Positions 47,962 to 57,174 of a stretch of DNA of 64,000 bases are shown here, piece by piece (the first letter of the stretch is position 1; every line of letters begins with the position of its first letter). Both the position numbers and the translations under genes were made by a program. The DNA is from Dechloromonas denitrificans. Lineage in GTDB: Bacteria; Pseudomonadota; Gammaproteobacteria; Burkholderiales; Rhodocyclaceae. The stretch covers positions 3,162,001-3,226,000 of the forward strand of contig NZ_CP075185.1 in NCBI RefSeq assembly GCF_020510685.1. Direction: 5' to 3'. The notes under the pieces were generated by a model that ran no database searches, was not told the DNA's origin, and saw only the letters and a program-made list of their open reading frames with translations.

Positions 47962-48533
47962 AGATGCAGGTAACCCATCACCCCGGCGAGCAGCCCGAAA
48001 CCGGTCGCCCCAAAAACCCCGGCGAGCAGCCAGCGCTTGCGGGTCAGCAGGGTAATCGCCGAAAGGGCGATGGCAATCTGGAGCAGCGTCGTTGCCAGAG
48101 CCCAGCGTTCATGCACATGCATTTCCGCTTCGCTCTTGTGGTCGGCGGCCTTGGCCTCGGCTTCCAGTTTGTCGGCTTCCGCCTTGATTTCTTCCTTTTC
48201 CTGCTTGTAGCGCTCGACGGCCTGTTTGAATTTTTCCTGCGTCTCGCCTGCCGTCAGGGTGATCGACAGCTCGGCGAGGTTCTGCTTGTTGCTTTTGGCC
48301 TGATAGTAGTTCCACTGGTTCGCGGCCGAGGTTTTCTGGATCGCCGCCTCGTTCTTGTAGAGCAGCGCCGCGTTCTGGGAATGACCGCCCATGTAGCCGA
48401 AAATGGCGCCAATGGTCGATAGCACTGCCGTCAGAACGGCCAGCCGCCCGGTAAAACTGTCGCCGCCATGCTGGGCGACGTGCTCAACTTCGTGATCGTG
48501 CGGACCATGCACATGAAATCCATGATCGGACAT
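47958..48533 (-). CDS. DUF4337 family membrane protein
   Basis: The 191-residue protein begins MSDHGFHVHGPHDHEVEH, a His-rich head, then has a membrane helix at about 30-50, a long charged coiled coil (KFKQAVERYKQEKEEIKAEA and on) and two C-terminal membrane helices. This matches the DUF4337 family of unknown function. AGGAGA lies before the ATG at 48533. It is the first of a two-gene unit with the exported Ppx-like protein. The His-rich start might bind metal. Confidence 0.85.
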   Translation of the reverse strand: MSDHGFHVHGPHDHEVEHVAQHGGDSFTGRLAVLTAVLSTIGAIFGYMGGHSQNAALLYKNEAAIQKTSAANQWNYYQAKSNKQNLAELSITLTAGETQEKFKQAVERYKQEKEEIKAEADKLEAEAKAADHKSEAEMHVHERWALATTLLQIAIALSAITLLTRKRWLLAGVFGATGFGLLAGVMGYLHL

Positions 48534-48672
48534 CGGCTTTCTCCTGGGGTTTTCTGGGATGGTGAAATCGGGAAGGCGGGATTCTAACGCCCCCGGACAA
48601 CGCTTGGCTGCCTGCCGCCGAAGCCTCGACAACAGGGTTCTGGGCGGCGGCCCGGTTTGCTAAGCTTCGGCA

Positions 48673-49887
48673 ATGACCAAACCGAGACTCTCCGAACTCT
48701 TCGATCACCGCCAATTCATCCTGTTCTGGCTGGCCCGGCTGGCCGGCATGCTGGCCCAGCAGATGTTGATGGTGGCAGTCGCCTGGCAGATGTACGACCT
48801 GACCGGAAGCGCCTGGGATCTCGGGCTGGTCGGACTCTTCCAGTTCGTGCCGGCGCTGCTGCTGACCCTGCCGGCCGGCCATCTGGTCGACCGCTGGCGA
48901 CGCGGGCGAATTTTCGGCACGTGCCTGCTGATCCAGGGCGCGATCGCCCTGCTGCTCGTCCTGGCGACGCAAGGCAGCTTCGTTTCGCGCGAACTCATCC
49001 TCGGCCTGTCCGTCCTGCTCGGCGCCTGTCGGGCCTTCCAGATGCCGACCCAGCAGGCACTGGTACCGATGCTGGTGCCGCCGCGGCTGCTCGAGCGCGC
49101 CGTCACCCTCAGTTCCAGCGGCATGCAGGCGGCGATCATCTGCGGCCCGGCACTCGGCGGTTTGCTCTACACGCAGGGCGCCGCCTGGGTCTATGGCACC
49201 AGCGCCGGCCTGCTGCTGGCCGCTTGCGGGCTGATGCTGGCCGTCCATGATGCGCAACAAGCGACCAGGGAAAAGACCACCTTGAGCAGCGTGCTGGCCG
49301 GCGTCACCTTCGTCTGGCAAAACAAGCTGCTGCTTGGCGCCACCTCGCTCGATCTCTTTGCCGTACTGCTCGGTGGCGCCACCGCGCTCTTGCCGATCTA
49401 CGCCCGCGACATCCTGCACACCGGTCCGCAAGGCCTCGGCCTGCTGCGCGCCGCGCCGGCGGCCGGGGCGCTGCTGATGTCGCTGCTCCTGCTGCGCTGG
49501 CCGATCCAGCGCAAGGTCGGCCGATGGCTGATCGGTTCGGTGGCCGTCTTCGGCCTGGCGACGGTGGTCTTCGGGCTCTCCGAACATTTCGGCCTGTCGC
49601 TGCTGGCTCTCGCCATCACCGGCGCGGTCGACAACATCAGCGTCGTCATGCGCATGACCCTGGTCCAGCTGGAAACCCCCAACGAAATTCGCGGCCGGGT
49701 CTCGGCCGTCAATTCGATTTTCATCGGCGCCTCCAACCAGCTTGGGGAATTCGAATCGGGCGCCACCGCCGCGCTGTTCGGCCCGGTCGGTTCGGTGCTG
49801 ACGGGCGGCCTCGGCACCTTGCTGGTTGCTGCCGCCTGGGTCCGGATTTTCCCGGCCCTGGCGAAACGGGACCGGATGCAGGCCTAG
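48673..49887 (+). CDS. MFS transporter (EntS-like exporter family)
   Basis: The 404-residue protein has about twelve membrane segments, the motif-A-like loop GHLVDRWRRGRIFG, and GACRAFQMPTQQALVPMLV in the first half. This type (TMS family, MFS_3) includes siderophore exporters such as EntS and multidrug exporters. No siderophore genes are nearby, so the substrate is open. It is divergent from the DUF4337 gene and converges, with a four-base overlap, on the NIT-GGDEF-EAL gene. Full length. Confidence 0.9.
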   Translation: MTKPRLSELFDHRQFILFWLARLAGMLAQQMLMVAVAWQMYDLTGSAWDLGLVGLFQFVPALLLTLPAGHLVDRWRRGRIFGTCLLIQGAIALLLVLATQGSFVSRELILGLSVLLGACRAFQMPTQQALVPMLVPPRLLERAVTLSSSGMQAAIICGPALGGLLYTQGAAWVYGTSAGLLLAACGLMLAVHDAQQATREKTTLSSVLAGVTFVWQNKLLLGATSLDLFAVLLGGATALLPIYARDILHTGPQGLGLLRAAPAAGALLMSLLLLRWPIQRKVGRWLIGSVAVFGLATVVFGLSEHFGLSLLALAITGAVDNISVVMRMTLVQLETPNEIRGRVSAVNSIFIGASNQLGEFESGATAALFGPVGSVLTGGLGTLLVAAAWVRIFPALAKRDRMQA

Positions 49888-52631
49888 ACGGCGGCCACCA
49901 CCAACTCGCCGGAGGTCAGGCGCAATGTCAGCTCTTCGCCGGGCATCGGCTTGCCAAACAAATAGCCCTGGAACACCTGGCACCCCGAGTTGGTCAGGAA
50001 TTCCCGTTGCGCTTCGGTTTCAACCCCCTCGGCCAGGACCTGCATGTTGAGGTTAAGGCCAAGGGCAATGATGGTATTGGTGATCGCGCAGTCACTCCGA
50101 TTGTTCGGCAGGTCGCGAACGAAAGCGCGATCGATTTTTAGCCGATTCAGCGGAAACGTCTTGAGATAAGCCAGCGAGGAATACCCGGTGCCGAAATCAT
50201 CGAGCGCGGTCTTGATTCCCATGGCGTTCAGCCCCTGCATGATGGCAATGGCGCCGATCGGGTCGGTCATCAACAAGCCCTCGGTGATTTCCAGTTCGAG
50301 AAGCCGGCTGGGCAAGCCCGTTTCGTCGAGTACGGTCTGGACCGAGGCGAGGAGATCGTTGCGACGGAATTGGCGGGCGGAAAGATTGACGGCAACCGGG
50401 ACTTCGATCCCCAATTCGTTCTGCCATTGGCAAACCTGCTGGCAGGCAGCGCGCATGATCCATTCGCCAATGGCGACGATCAATCCGGTTTCCTCGGCAA
50501 TCGGAATGAACTGGACCGGCGACACATTGCCGAGTTCCGGGTTGTTCCAGCGCAACAAGGCCTCGACGCCGACCAGGCAGCCGCTTTGCGCATTGACTTG
50601 CGGCTGATAGACAACGGAGAACTCGTTGCGCTCCAAGGCGAATCGCAACATCCGTTCGAGCTTGAACAAGAGGGAGCCCATCTCGTTCATTTCACGCGAA
50701 TAGTATTTGTAGAGATTGCGACCGTCGGCCTTGGCGCTGTACAAGGCCGATTCCGCGGCCATCATCAGGGTGTTGCTGTCGGAACCGTCGGTCGGGTAGA
50801 TCGCCGCCCCGATGCTCGCCGTGACATGCACGTTGATACCGTCGAGTTCGAACGGTCGAGCGAACGCCGTCAGCAGTTTTTCGCAGACGCTGCCGATATC
50901 TTGCGGTTCGGCAATTTCATTGAGCAGCACCGCGAAACGGTTGCCGACCAGACGCGCGACGATATCGTATTTGCGCAGCGTGTTCTTGATGCGCTCGGCG
51001 GCTTCGATCAGCACCAGATCGCCCACGGCATACCCCAAGGAATCGTTGATTACCTTGAGTCGGTCGAGATCGACGGCCAGGATCGAAAATCTGCTGCTGC
51101 TCCGTTGGGCATTGACCAGCATTTGCTCAAGCGCCGACAGCCATGATTCCCGATTGGGCAGAGCGGTCAATCCATCAAACGTCCGCAGTTGGTTGAGCAG
51201 CGCCTCAACCGTCTTGTGCCGGCTCAGGTCGAAGATCATGCCCGTGTAATTCGAAACCACGCCATCGGACCCCGTGACGGCGGCGATGGAGAGCAGCGCC
51301 GGGTAAATTTCACCGTTCTTGCGCCGGTTCCAGACCTCGCCGACCCAGGTGCCCGACGCATTTACCTCATTCCAGACTTTTTCGAAAAATGCCGCATCAT
51401 GCCGGCCAGATTTTAGTATCCGCGGGTGTTGCCCGATTATTTCGTCCCGGGTGTAACCGGAAATACGCAAGAAGGCCGGGTTCACTTCGATGATCCGCAG
51501 GTCGGCATCGGTCACCAGAATCGATTCGACGCTATTGCTGAATACCGCCTCGGCCAAATTCAGCTGGTGCTCCGCCACCCGGCCACCCCGTTGAATCTGG
51601 TGGATCAGAATGCCGGCCAGGGCAAAAGAGAGAAGCGCCAGAAAGCCGCTGATCAAAAGTTCCTGCTGCGCCCGGCCTTCCATTTGCCGGGCATCGGCAT
51701 TGACCGATGCATTCAACGCATCCTCGAGTTGTTTCATGGCGTCAATTTTCGTGCTGGCCAGTGCGAACCAGGCATCCGGTGAGGGCAGGACGGCCGTTCC
51801 CTCGTCGCCAAGCGCTTCCCGCCAGGCGGCCGCCTGGACCTTCTGCCGGATGCGTTCGGCATCCTTGATATAGGCTTGTTTGAGGATATTCTGGTAGGCG
51901 GCCAGGGCCTCCTGGTCGGCCAGGCCGACAAAATTGGCCAGCCGGGCCGCCTCGGCGGCCTTGATGCTGTTCAGCATCACCATTCGGCCAGCACTGAAGT
52001 TGCGATCCGACAGCATGGCGGATAGCAAAGCGCGCTCCTGCCCCGACATTTCCTTGGCCTGCGCGAAGGCGATGAAGGCCATTTGCTTGCGGAAAATCGA
52101 GGGCTCGGAGGCGTTGCCGAAGGTACTCAGCTGCAAGTCGAAAAGCGTGTCGATGATGCCGGTGTAACGATCAACCGTGTAGTCCCGGGAGATTTCGAGT
52201 TGCCTGACGCGCAGGCGGAGCTTGGGCAATTGCAGCGCCCCGGCGTCGAGGCGTTGGCGAACTGTCTTGTCGAGCGCTTGCTCGCGAACGATCGACGTCA
52301 ATGAGGCGAGCGAGGCATCGGTCTGCTTTTGCTGGGCGCCGAGCTGATCAGCGAAATGCTCGCCATTTGAGGCAATGAATCCACTGGACAGTCCGCGTTC
52401 GCGCTGCAGCTCGTGGATCAGCAGCCCGATCGCGCTGCTTGCTCCCATCCATTTGCGATCGAGGCTGGCGTCATTTAACTGATCGATACGCTCGACGAGG
52501 CTGCGCATCGCAAAAAATGAAAGCGCGATGAGAAAAATCACCAGCAACCAGGTCGCATGCCGCCGAATCGGCGCCAAGGCCCTCTGGGCGGCCAATTCGC
52601 TGGGGTTCGATGTTCTGTTTTCAGGTTTCAT
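49884..52631 (-). CDS. NIT-PAS-GGDEF-EAL protein, probable c-di-GMP phosphodiesterase
   Basis: The 915-residue protein has a membrane helix near residues 27-45, a periplasmic NIT (nitrate/nitrite sensing) domain with LLIHELQRERGLSSGFIAS, a second helix at about 330-350, a PAS domain, a GGDEF domain and an EAL domain. The GGDEF signature is changed to VGNRF, so cyclase activity is unlikely. The EAL domain keeps EALLRW, NLSARQF, LEITEGLLM, DDFGTGYSS, KIDRAFV and EGVETEAQ, so phosphodiesterase activity is likely. Ligand binding by the NIT domain would then tune c-di-GMP level. A hemerythrin gene is divergent from it. Confidence 0.92.
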   Translation of the reverse strand: MKPENRTSNPSELAAQRALAPIRRHATWLLVIFLIALSFFAMRSLVERIDQLNDASLDRKWMGASSAIGLLIHELQRERGLSSGFIASNGEHFADQLGAQQKQTDASLASLTSIVREQALDKTVRQRLDAGALQLPKLRLRVRQLEISRDYTVDRYTGIIDTLFDLQLSTFGNASEPSIFRKQMAFIAFAQAKEMSGQERALLSAMLSDRNFSAGRMVMLNSIKAAEAARLANFVGLADQEALAAYQNILKQAYIKDAERIRQKVQAAAWREALGDEGTAVLPSPDAWFALASTKIDAMKQLEDALNASVNADARQMEGRAQQELLISGFLALLSFALAGILIHQIQRGGRVAEHQLNLAEAVFSNSVESILVTDADLRIIEVNPAFLRISGYTRDEIIGQHPRILKSGRHDAAFFEKVWNEVNASGTWVGEVWNRRKNGEIYPALLSIAAVTGSDGVVSNYTGMIFDLSRHKTVEALLNQLRTFDGLTALPNRESWLSALEQMLVNAQRSSSRFSILAVDLDRLKVINDSLGYAVGDLVLIEAAERIKNTLRKYDIVARLVGNRFAVLLNEIAEPQDIGSVCEKLLTAFARPFELDGINVHVTASIGAAIYPTDGSDSNTLMMAAESALYSAKADGRNLYKYYSREMNEMGSLLFKLERMLRFALERNEFSVVYQPQVNAQSGCLVGVEALLRWNNPELGNVSPVQFIPIAEETGLIVAIGEWIMRAACQQVCQWQNELGIEVPVAVNLSARQFRRNDLLASVQTVLDETGLPSRLLELEITEGLLMTDPIGAIAIMQGLNAMGIKTALDDFGTGYSSLAYLKTFPLNRLKIDRAFVRDLPNNRSDCAITNTIIALGLNLNMQVLAEGVETEAQREFLTNSGCQVFQGYLFGKPMPGEELTLRLTSGELVVAAV

Positions 52632-52723
52632 GCGAAAGCAAGCGCTTTTATGCCATGGCGGCGGTTGATAGGTTATCCGGCAATGTACACTCTCGGCAAC
52701 TCGGCTATTGTATGAGGTGTGGC

Positions 52724-53152
52724 ATGCGCATTACATGGGGCACTGCTCTGGAGACCGGAATTCGTTCAATCGACCTTCAACACGAAGAGTTGATCGGCAT
52801 GCTGAACGAGCTGGATGAAGCACATGGTTCGGGCAAAAGCCAAACTGTACTGGATGACGTCCTGCAACGCCTGGGAACCTATGTGGCGTTCCATTTTGCG
52901 ACCGAGGAGGCGCTGATCGCCGGCTTGCCGCGCAACGAACGTCACGCTGAAGAACATCTTCGACAACACGGCAGTTTTATTGAGCAACTGACGATGATGC
53001 GGGCGCAGGCCAAGCAGGACGGCCCTCAGACGATGAGTCATTTGATCGATTTTCTCAACGAGTGGCTTTACGAGCACATTCTCAAGACCGATCGCAAGCT
53101 GGCCGCGCTGTTGCACGGCCAGACAGCCAAAGGACACGAACAAGGACGCTGA
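52724..53152 (+). CDS. Bacteriohemerythrin
   Basis: The 142-residue protein has all seven iron ligands of hemerythrin: His20, His57, Glu61, His74, His78, His118 and Asp123. It binds oxygen at a di-iron centre in the cytoplasm. A start at 52724 gives the usual ITWGTALETGIRSID N-terminus; GAGGTG lies just upstream. An in-frame ATG at 52712 is possible. It is divergent from the NIT-GGDEF-EAL gene, so oxygen sensing or buffering may be linked to c-di-GMP control, which is inference. Confidence 0.93.
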   Translation: MRITWGTALETGIRSIDLQHEELIGMLNELDEAHGSGKSQTVLDDVLQRLGTYVAFHFATEEALIAGLPRNERHAEEHLRQHGSFIEQLTMMRAQAKQDGPQTMSHLIDFLNEWLYEHILKTDRKLAALLHGQTAKGHEQGR

Positions 53153-53210
53153 CCGGCAAGCCAAACGCGACTCACAGCTAAACACAACTAGCGCAAACGG
53201 CGCCCCGCAC

Positions 53211-53239
53211 AATAAAAAATGGCGCCGTCAGGCGCCATT
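53211..53239 (-). terminator. Intrinsic terminator of the NMT1-type ABC operon
   Basis: On the minus strand AATGGCGCC-TGAC-GGCGCCATT is followed by TTTTTATT. The 9-bp stem and T run lie 22 bp after the permease stop. It also sits 60 bp past the hemerythrin gene on the other strand, where it has no T tail. Confidence 0.9.
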
Positions 53240-53260
53240 CCTTGGCCCATGGCAACCGAC

Positions 53261-54037
53261 TCAGCCCGGCGCATTTGGATTGCGGTGCGCCCAGCCGGTC
53301 AGGCGATTCTCGAGCACGGCGAACAGTTCGTACATGACGACGCCCATGACGCCGATGACGATCAGGCCGGCAAACACCAGCGGCATGTTCATCGACGAGC
53401 TGGCCGACATCATCAGGTAGCCTATGCCGAGGTTGGAGGCGACGGTTTCCGAGATCACCGAACCGACGAAAGCCAGCGTGATCGCCACCTTGAGCGAGGC
53501 GAAGAAGTACGGCAGCGAGCGCGGCAGGCCGACCTTGATCATGATGTCCCAGCGCTTGGCGCCGAGCGAGCGCAGCACGTCTTCCAGTTCCGGCTCGAGC
53601 GTCGCCAGGCCGGTCGCGACATTGACCACGACCGGGAAAAAGGAGATCAGGAAGGCTGTCAGGATGGCCGGCACGGTACCGATGCCGAACCAGACGACGA
53701 GCACCGGTACGAATGCCACCTTGGGGATGCTGTTGAAGCCGACCAGCAGCGGATAAGTCGCCTTGTAGACCAGCGGCGAGGCGCCGACCGCCAGGCCGAG
53801 CACCATGCCGACGACGACCGCCAGCGCAAAGCCGGCCAGCGTGGTGAATAGCGTCTGCGTCGCGTGCATCATGATCGGCGAGGCGTACTCGACGCCAGCA
53901 ACCCAGATGGCGCTGGGCGCCGGCATCAGGTAGTCGGGAATCTTCAGCCCGGTGCAGATGATTTCCCAGACGAGGAAAAGCGTGATGGTCAAGGCCCAGG
54001 GCGCGACCTTGATCAGGGTGGATTGTTTAACGGCCAT
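53261..54037 (-). CDS. ABC transporter permease (SsuC/TauC/NrtB type)
   Basis: The 258-residue protein has about six membrane segments and the coupling motif in SLGAKRWDIMIKVGLPRSLPYFFAS, typical of the nitrate/sulfonate/taurine permease family. It is the last gene of an SBP-ATPase-permease unit and is followed by a clear terminator. Substrate class depends on the binding protein at 54889 and is not fixed by the permease. Full length. Confidence 0.92.
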   Translation of the reverse strand: MAVKQSTLIKVAPWALTITLFLVWEIICTGLKIPDYLMPAPSAIWVAGVEYASPIMMHATQTLFTTLAGFALAVVVGMVLGLAVGASPLVYKATYPLLVGFNSIPKVAFVPVLVVWFGIGTVPAILTAFLISFFPVVVNVATGLATLEPELEDVLRSLGAKRWDIMIKVGLPRSLPYFFASLKVAITLAFVGSVISETVASNLGIGYLMMSASSSMNMPLVFAGLIVIGVMGVVMYELFAVLENRLTGWAHRNPNAPG

Positions 54038-54048
54038 GCTGGCGCTCC

Positions 54049-54828
54049 TCAGGATTCACGAATGCGGCCGATGTGTTCACGCAGTTCGTGAACGTAGCCG
54101 GCGAAGGCATCGGTATAGGTCACGTCGAGCGGACGCGGGCGCGGCAGGTCGATTTCCTTGCGCACCAGGATGCGGCCCGGACGCTTGCTCATCACGTAAA
54201 CGGTATCGGCGAGGAAGACCGCCTCGCGCAGGTCGTGCGTCACCAGCACGACGGTAAATGGCTGCTGCTGCCACAAATCGCGCAACATGCACCAGAGTTC
54301 TTCGCGGGTGAAGGCATCAAGCGCGCCGAAAGGTTCGTCGAGCATCAACAGGCGCGGCTGGTGGATCAGCGCGCGGCAGATCGAGGCGCGCTGCTGCATG
54401 CCGCCCGACAGTTCCCACGGGAACTTGTCACCGTAGCCGGCCAGGCCGACCTTGGCGAGCAGCGCTTCGGCATCGGCCGTGTATTTGGCCTTCTCCTTCT
54501 TCAGGTTGCTGCGGAAGGGTTCGACGATTTCCAGCGGCAGCATCACGTTGTCCAGCGTCGTACGCCAGGGCAGCAGGTTGGCGGCCTGGAAGGCCATGCC
54601 GATGATTTTCAGCGGCCCGCCGACTTCGCGGCCGTCGACGAAGACATAGCCTTCGCTCGGCGGCTTGAGGCCGGAAACCAGTTTCATCAGGGTCGATTTG
54701 CCGCAACCGGACGGACCGACCACGGCGACGAACTCGCCTTCGCGGATGTTCAGGCTGACGTTCTCGATGGCATTGGCGCCGCCCGGCGCGTAGGCCAGGC
54801 TGACGTTTTCAAAGGAAACAAAAGACAT
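54049..54828 (-). CDS. ABC transporter ATP-binding protein (SsuB/TauB/NrtD type)
   Basis: The 259-residue ATPase has Walker A GPSGCGKST, Q-loop in MAFQAANLLPW, signature LSGGMQQR, Walker B LLMLDEPFGALD and the H-loop in VLVTHDLREA. It energises the permease at 53261, which starts 11 bp later on the same strand. Such ATPases of nitrate, sulfonate and pyrimidine-precursor importers are alike in sequence, so it does not fix the substrate. Confidence 0.93.
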   Translation of the reverse strand: MSFVSFENVSLAYAPGGANAIENVSLNIREGEFVAVVGPSGCGKSTLMKLVSGLKPPSEGYVFVDGREVGGPLKIIGMAFQAANLLPWRTTLDNVMLPLEIVEPFRSNLKKEKAKYTADAEALLAKVGLAGYGDKFPWELSGGMQQRASICRALIHQPRLLMLDEPFGALDAFTREELWCMLRDLWQQQPFTVVLVTHDLREAVFLADTVYVMSKRPGRILVRKEIDLPRPRPLDVTYTDAFAGYVHELREHIGRIRES

Positions 54829-54888
54829 GGGGAATTCCTGTCGGGTGAAATCAGCCGGCGGCGGACACCCGCCCCCGGCGCAAACTGC

Positions 54889-55917
54889 TTACTTGAGCAT
54901 CCGGTCGGCCTTGGCCGGCAGGAAGGCCGAGGTGAACAGGTCGGCAGCGGCCGGCACCTTGGCCAGGCCGTAGGCTTCGGCGGTTTCGGCGAGCGAGCGC
55001 TGCATGCGTTCGGCGGTCACGGCACCGAGGCCGTTCGCCTTGACTTCCGGGGTGATCACGCTGGATTCGAGCGCCAGCTTGAGGCGACGCGTTTCCAGAT
55101 CGACATTGATCAGCGGATCGCGTTCCTTCACGTAGGCCATGCTCGCCACCGGGTTGGCGATGGTTTCCTTGAGTGCCTTGTTGAAGGCGCGCAGCACGCC
55201 GGCGACGGCCTTGGGGTTCTCGGCCATCAGCTTCGGGCTGGCGATGATGGCGTTGCCGTACAGTTCGACGCCGAAATCCGGGTACTTCAGGGCGACGATG
55301 TCTTCCGTCTTGACGCCGCGCGACTCGAGATTGAGCAGGCTGGTGAAGTAGAAACCGGTGATGCCATCGACGTCGCCGCGCGCCAGCAGGGTTTCGCGCA
55401 GGGCCGGTTCGACGGTCTGCCATTTCACGGCATCGACCGCCAGCTTGTTGGATTTGGCAAAGGCCGGCCAGGCCTTGCGGCCGGCATCGAAGATCGGCGC
55501 CGCCAGCGTCTTGCCAACCAGGTCGGCCGGCTTGGTGATACCGGATTTTTTGAGCACGAAGACGGCAGCCGGCGTTGCGTTGTACACCATGTAGACGGCC
55601 TGGATCTTCGAGTTCGGCGTCTTGGCGTCGTATTCGACCAGAGCGTTGAAGTCGGCAAAGCCCATGTCGTAGACACCGGTGGCGACGCGCGTCACCGCAC
55701 CGGCCGAACCGGCGCCGGAGTCGATCTCGACATCGAGGCCTTCAGCCGCGAAGTAGCCCTTGGCCTTGGCGAGCAGGAAGGGTGCGGACGGGCCTTCGAA
55801 GCGCCAGTCGAGCGTGAACTTCAGCTTGGTCGGCGTATCGGCGAGCACCGGGCTGGCGAGGAAGGCCATGCTGGCAGCGAGAAAGAGACGACGGCAGACA
55901 TTGAAGGGGACAGACAT
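54889..55917 (-). CDS. NMT1/THI5-like ABC substrate-binding protein
   Basis: The 342-residue protein (ATG at 55917, AGGAG upstream) has a Sec signal (RRLFLAASMAFLASPVLA) and the NMT1 fold: KLKFTLDWRFEGPSAPFLLAKAKG then GYFAAEGLDVEID, and later GFADFNALVEYDA. Family members bind hydroxymethylpyrimidine, sulfonates, nitrate, riboflavin or other small ring compounds. The divergent neighbour is a Tsx-like nucleoside porin, which hints at a pyrimidine- or purine-related ligand. That link is inferred. It is the first gene of the three-gene importer unit. Confidence 0.88.
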   Translation of the reverse strand: MSVPFNVCRRLFLAASMAFLASPVLADTPTKLKFTLDWRFEGPSAPFLLAKAKGYFAAEGLDVEIDSGAGSAGAVTRVATGVYDMGFADFNALVEYDAKTPNSKIQAVYMVYNATPAAVFVLKKSGITKPADLVGKTLAAPIFDAGRKAWPAFAKSNKLAVDAVKWQTVEPALRETLLARGDVDGITGFYFTSLLNLESRGVKTEDIVALKYPDFGVELYGNAIIASPKLMAENPKAVAGVLRAFNKALKETIANPVASMAYVKERDPLINVDLETRRLKLALESSVITPEVKANGLGAVTAERMQRSLAETAEAYGLAKVPAAADLFTSAFLPAKADRMLK

Positions 55918-56316
55918 TGGATTACTCCTGAACAAGTTAAGTGAGCCTGTTTCAGCAATTGCCATGCCACCAAATAAGTCATTGAATTTACATGACTAAA
56001 TAATTCACAGAAGATTTACGCCCAAGGATGCACCGGGATTCGCTGGCCAATTGGCATTTTTGCCAAAAAATCTGCATTAAATCGGTGCGCGCGTTCCACA
56101 AATGCCCTGTTCAGGTGCATTTTATTTGCATATTTATTATCAAATAATCCCTCTATATTCAATGAGATATAAGAGGTACTTTATATCGATTCTCTGATAC
56201 TGGATATACCGTGAAAAAGCGGTCCGGCCTGATAAATTTTGCCCATCGGTTCAATGCAGCTGCGCAGCATCAGCCGCTCCGACTAAATCAAATTTATCAA
56301 TACAGGAGGTTCAATT
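55918..56316. promoter_or_regulatory. AT-rich divergent control region with palindromes
   Basis: The 399 bp between the ABC importer and the Tsx-like gene are much AT-richer than the window. Three GCCAA/TTGGC half-sites cluster at 56046-56066: the palindrome GCCAATTGGC (56046-56055) overlaps TTGGCA-TTTT-TGCCAA (56051-56066). Further on, GATATAA (56166-56172) and TTATATC (56181-56187) form an inverted repeat with an 8-bp spacer. These are good operator candidates, but no regulator gene is adjacent. No reliable -35/-10 pair was picked. Confidence 0.5.
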
Positions 56317-57150
56317 ATGTTTACCCGCAAATCCACGCTCATCGGCCTGGCCCTGATGGCGGCCGGTCTGACTGCCCAGGCTGCCGACTGGAGCGACACC
56401 TCGATCGGCTATCGCTACGGTACCAAGTTTGCCGAGCCGTTCAACACCAGCGATATCTCCAAGAACATCTTCAACTTGAGCCACGCCAGCGGCTACAAGT
56501 ACGGCAGCAATTTCTTCAATGCCGACATGCTGATGTCGGACAAGAACGATTCGCCGAACCGCAATACCGAAGCCCATGAACTCTACATCGTCTATCGCCA
56601 CACCCTGGATTTCGGCAAGATCCTGAACAAGGATCTGGCGGTCGGCCCGATCCGCGGCTTTGGTTTCACCGCCGGGTTCGACTACAACAACAAGAGCGGC
56701 GATAGCTATCAGTCGAAGAAGCGCATGCTCGTCGCCGGCCCGACGGTGATGCTGGATGTCCCGGGCTTCCTCAACGTCAGCCTGCTGCAACTGTGGGAAA
56801 GCAATGCCCCGGCCACCCACCCGGACCGCTACAGCTACGATCCGCATCCGATGCTGAACCTGGCCTGGGGCATCCCGATCGGTTCGTTGCCGCTCTCCTT
56901 CACCGGCTACGCCAACTTCATCGCCGCCAAAGGCAAGAACGAATTCGGCGGCGGCACCAAGCCGGAAACCAATATCGACCTCGCCGTGATGTACGACTTC
57001 AGCAGCCTGGTCGGCGCCGGCAAGAACACTTTCAAGGCCGGCCTTGGTTATCAGTACTGGAAGAACAAGTTCGGCAACGACCACAACGGTGCCGCCGGCG
57101 ATGGCGCCTTCGCCAAGACCCCGATGATCCGGGCTGAATACCACTTCTAA
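56317..57150 (+). CDS. Tsx-like outer-membrane nucleoside channel
   Basis: The 277-residue protein has a Sec signal (IGLALMAAGLTAQA) followed by ADWSDTSIGYRYGTKFAEP, alternating beta strands, and a C-terminal EYHF ending in Phe, as outer-membrane barrels do. It fits the nucleoside-specific channel-forming (Tsx/OmpV-like) family. CAGGAGG lies well placed before the ATG. It would let nucleosides, or similar solutes, cross the outer membrane, and could serve the ABC importer divergent from it or the purine importer at 23185-33406. A strong terminator follows, so it is monocistronic. Confidence 0.85.
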   Translation: MFTRKSTLIGLALMAAGLTAQAADWSDTSIGYRYGTKFAEPFNTSDISKNIFNLSHASGYKYGSNFFNADMLMSDKNDSPNRNTEAHELYIVYRHTLDFGKILNKDLAVGPIRGFGFTAGFDYNNKSGDSYQSKKRMLVAGPTVMLDVPGFLNVSLLQLWESNAPATHPDRYSYDPHPMLNLAWGIPIGSLPLSFTGYANFIAAKGKNEFGGGTKPETNIDLAVMYDFSSLVGAGKNTFKAGLGYQYWKNKFGNDHNGAAGDGAFAKTPMIRAEYHF

Positions 57151-57174
57151 GTTGTCAGTACCGAGCGTCGCAGC

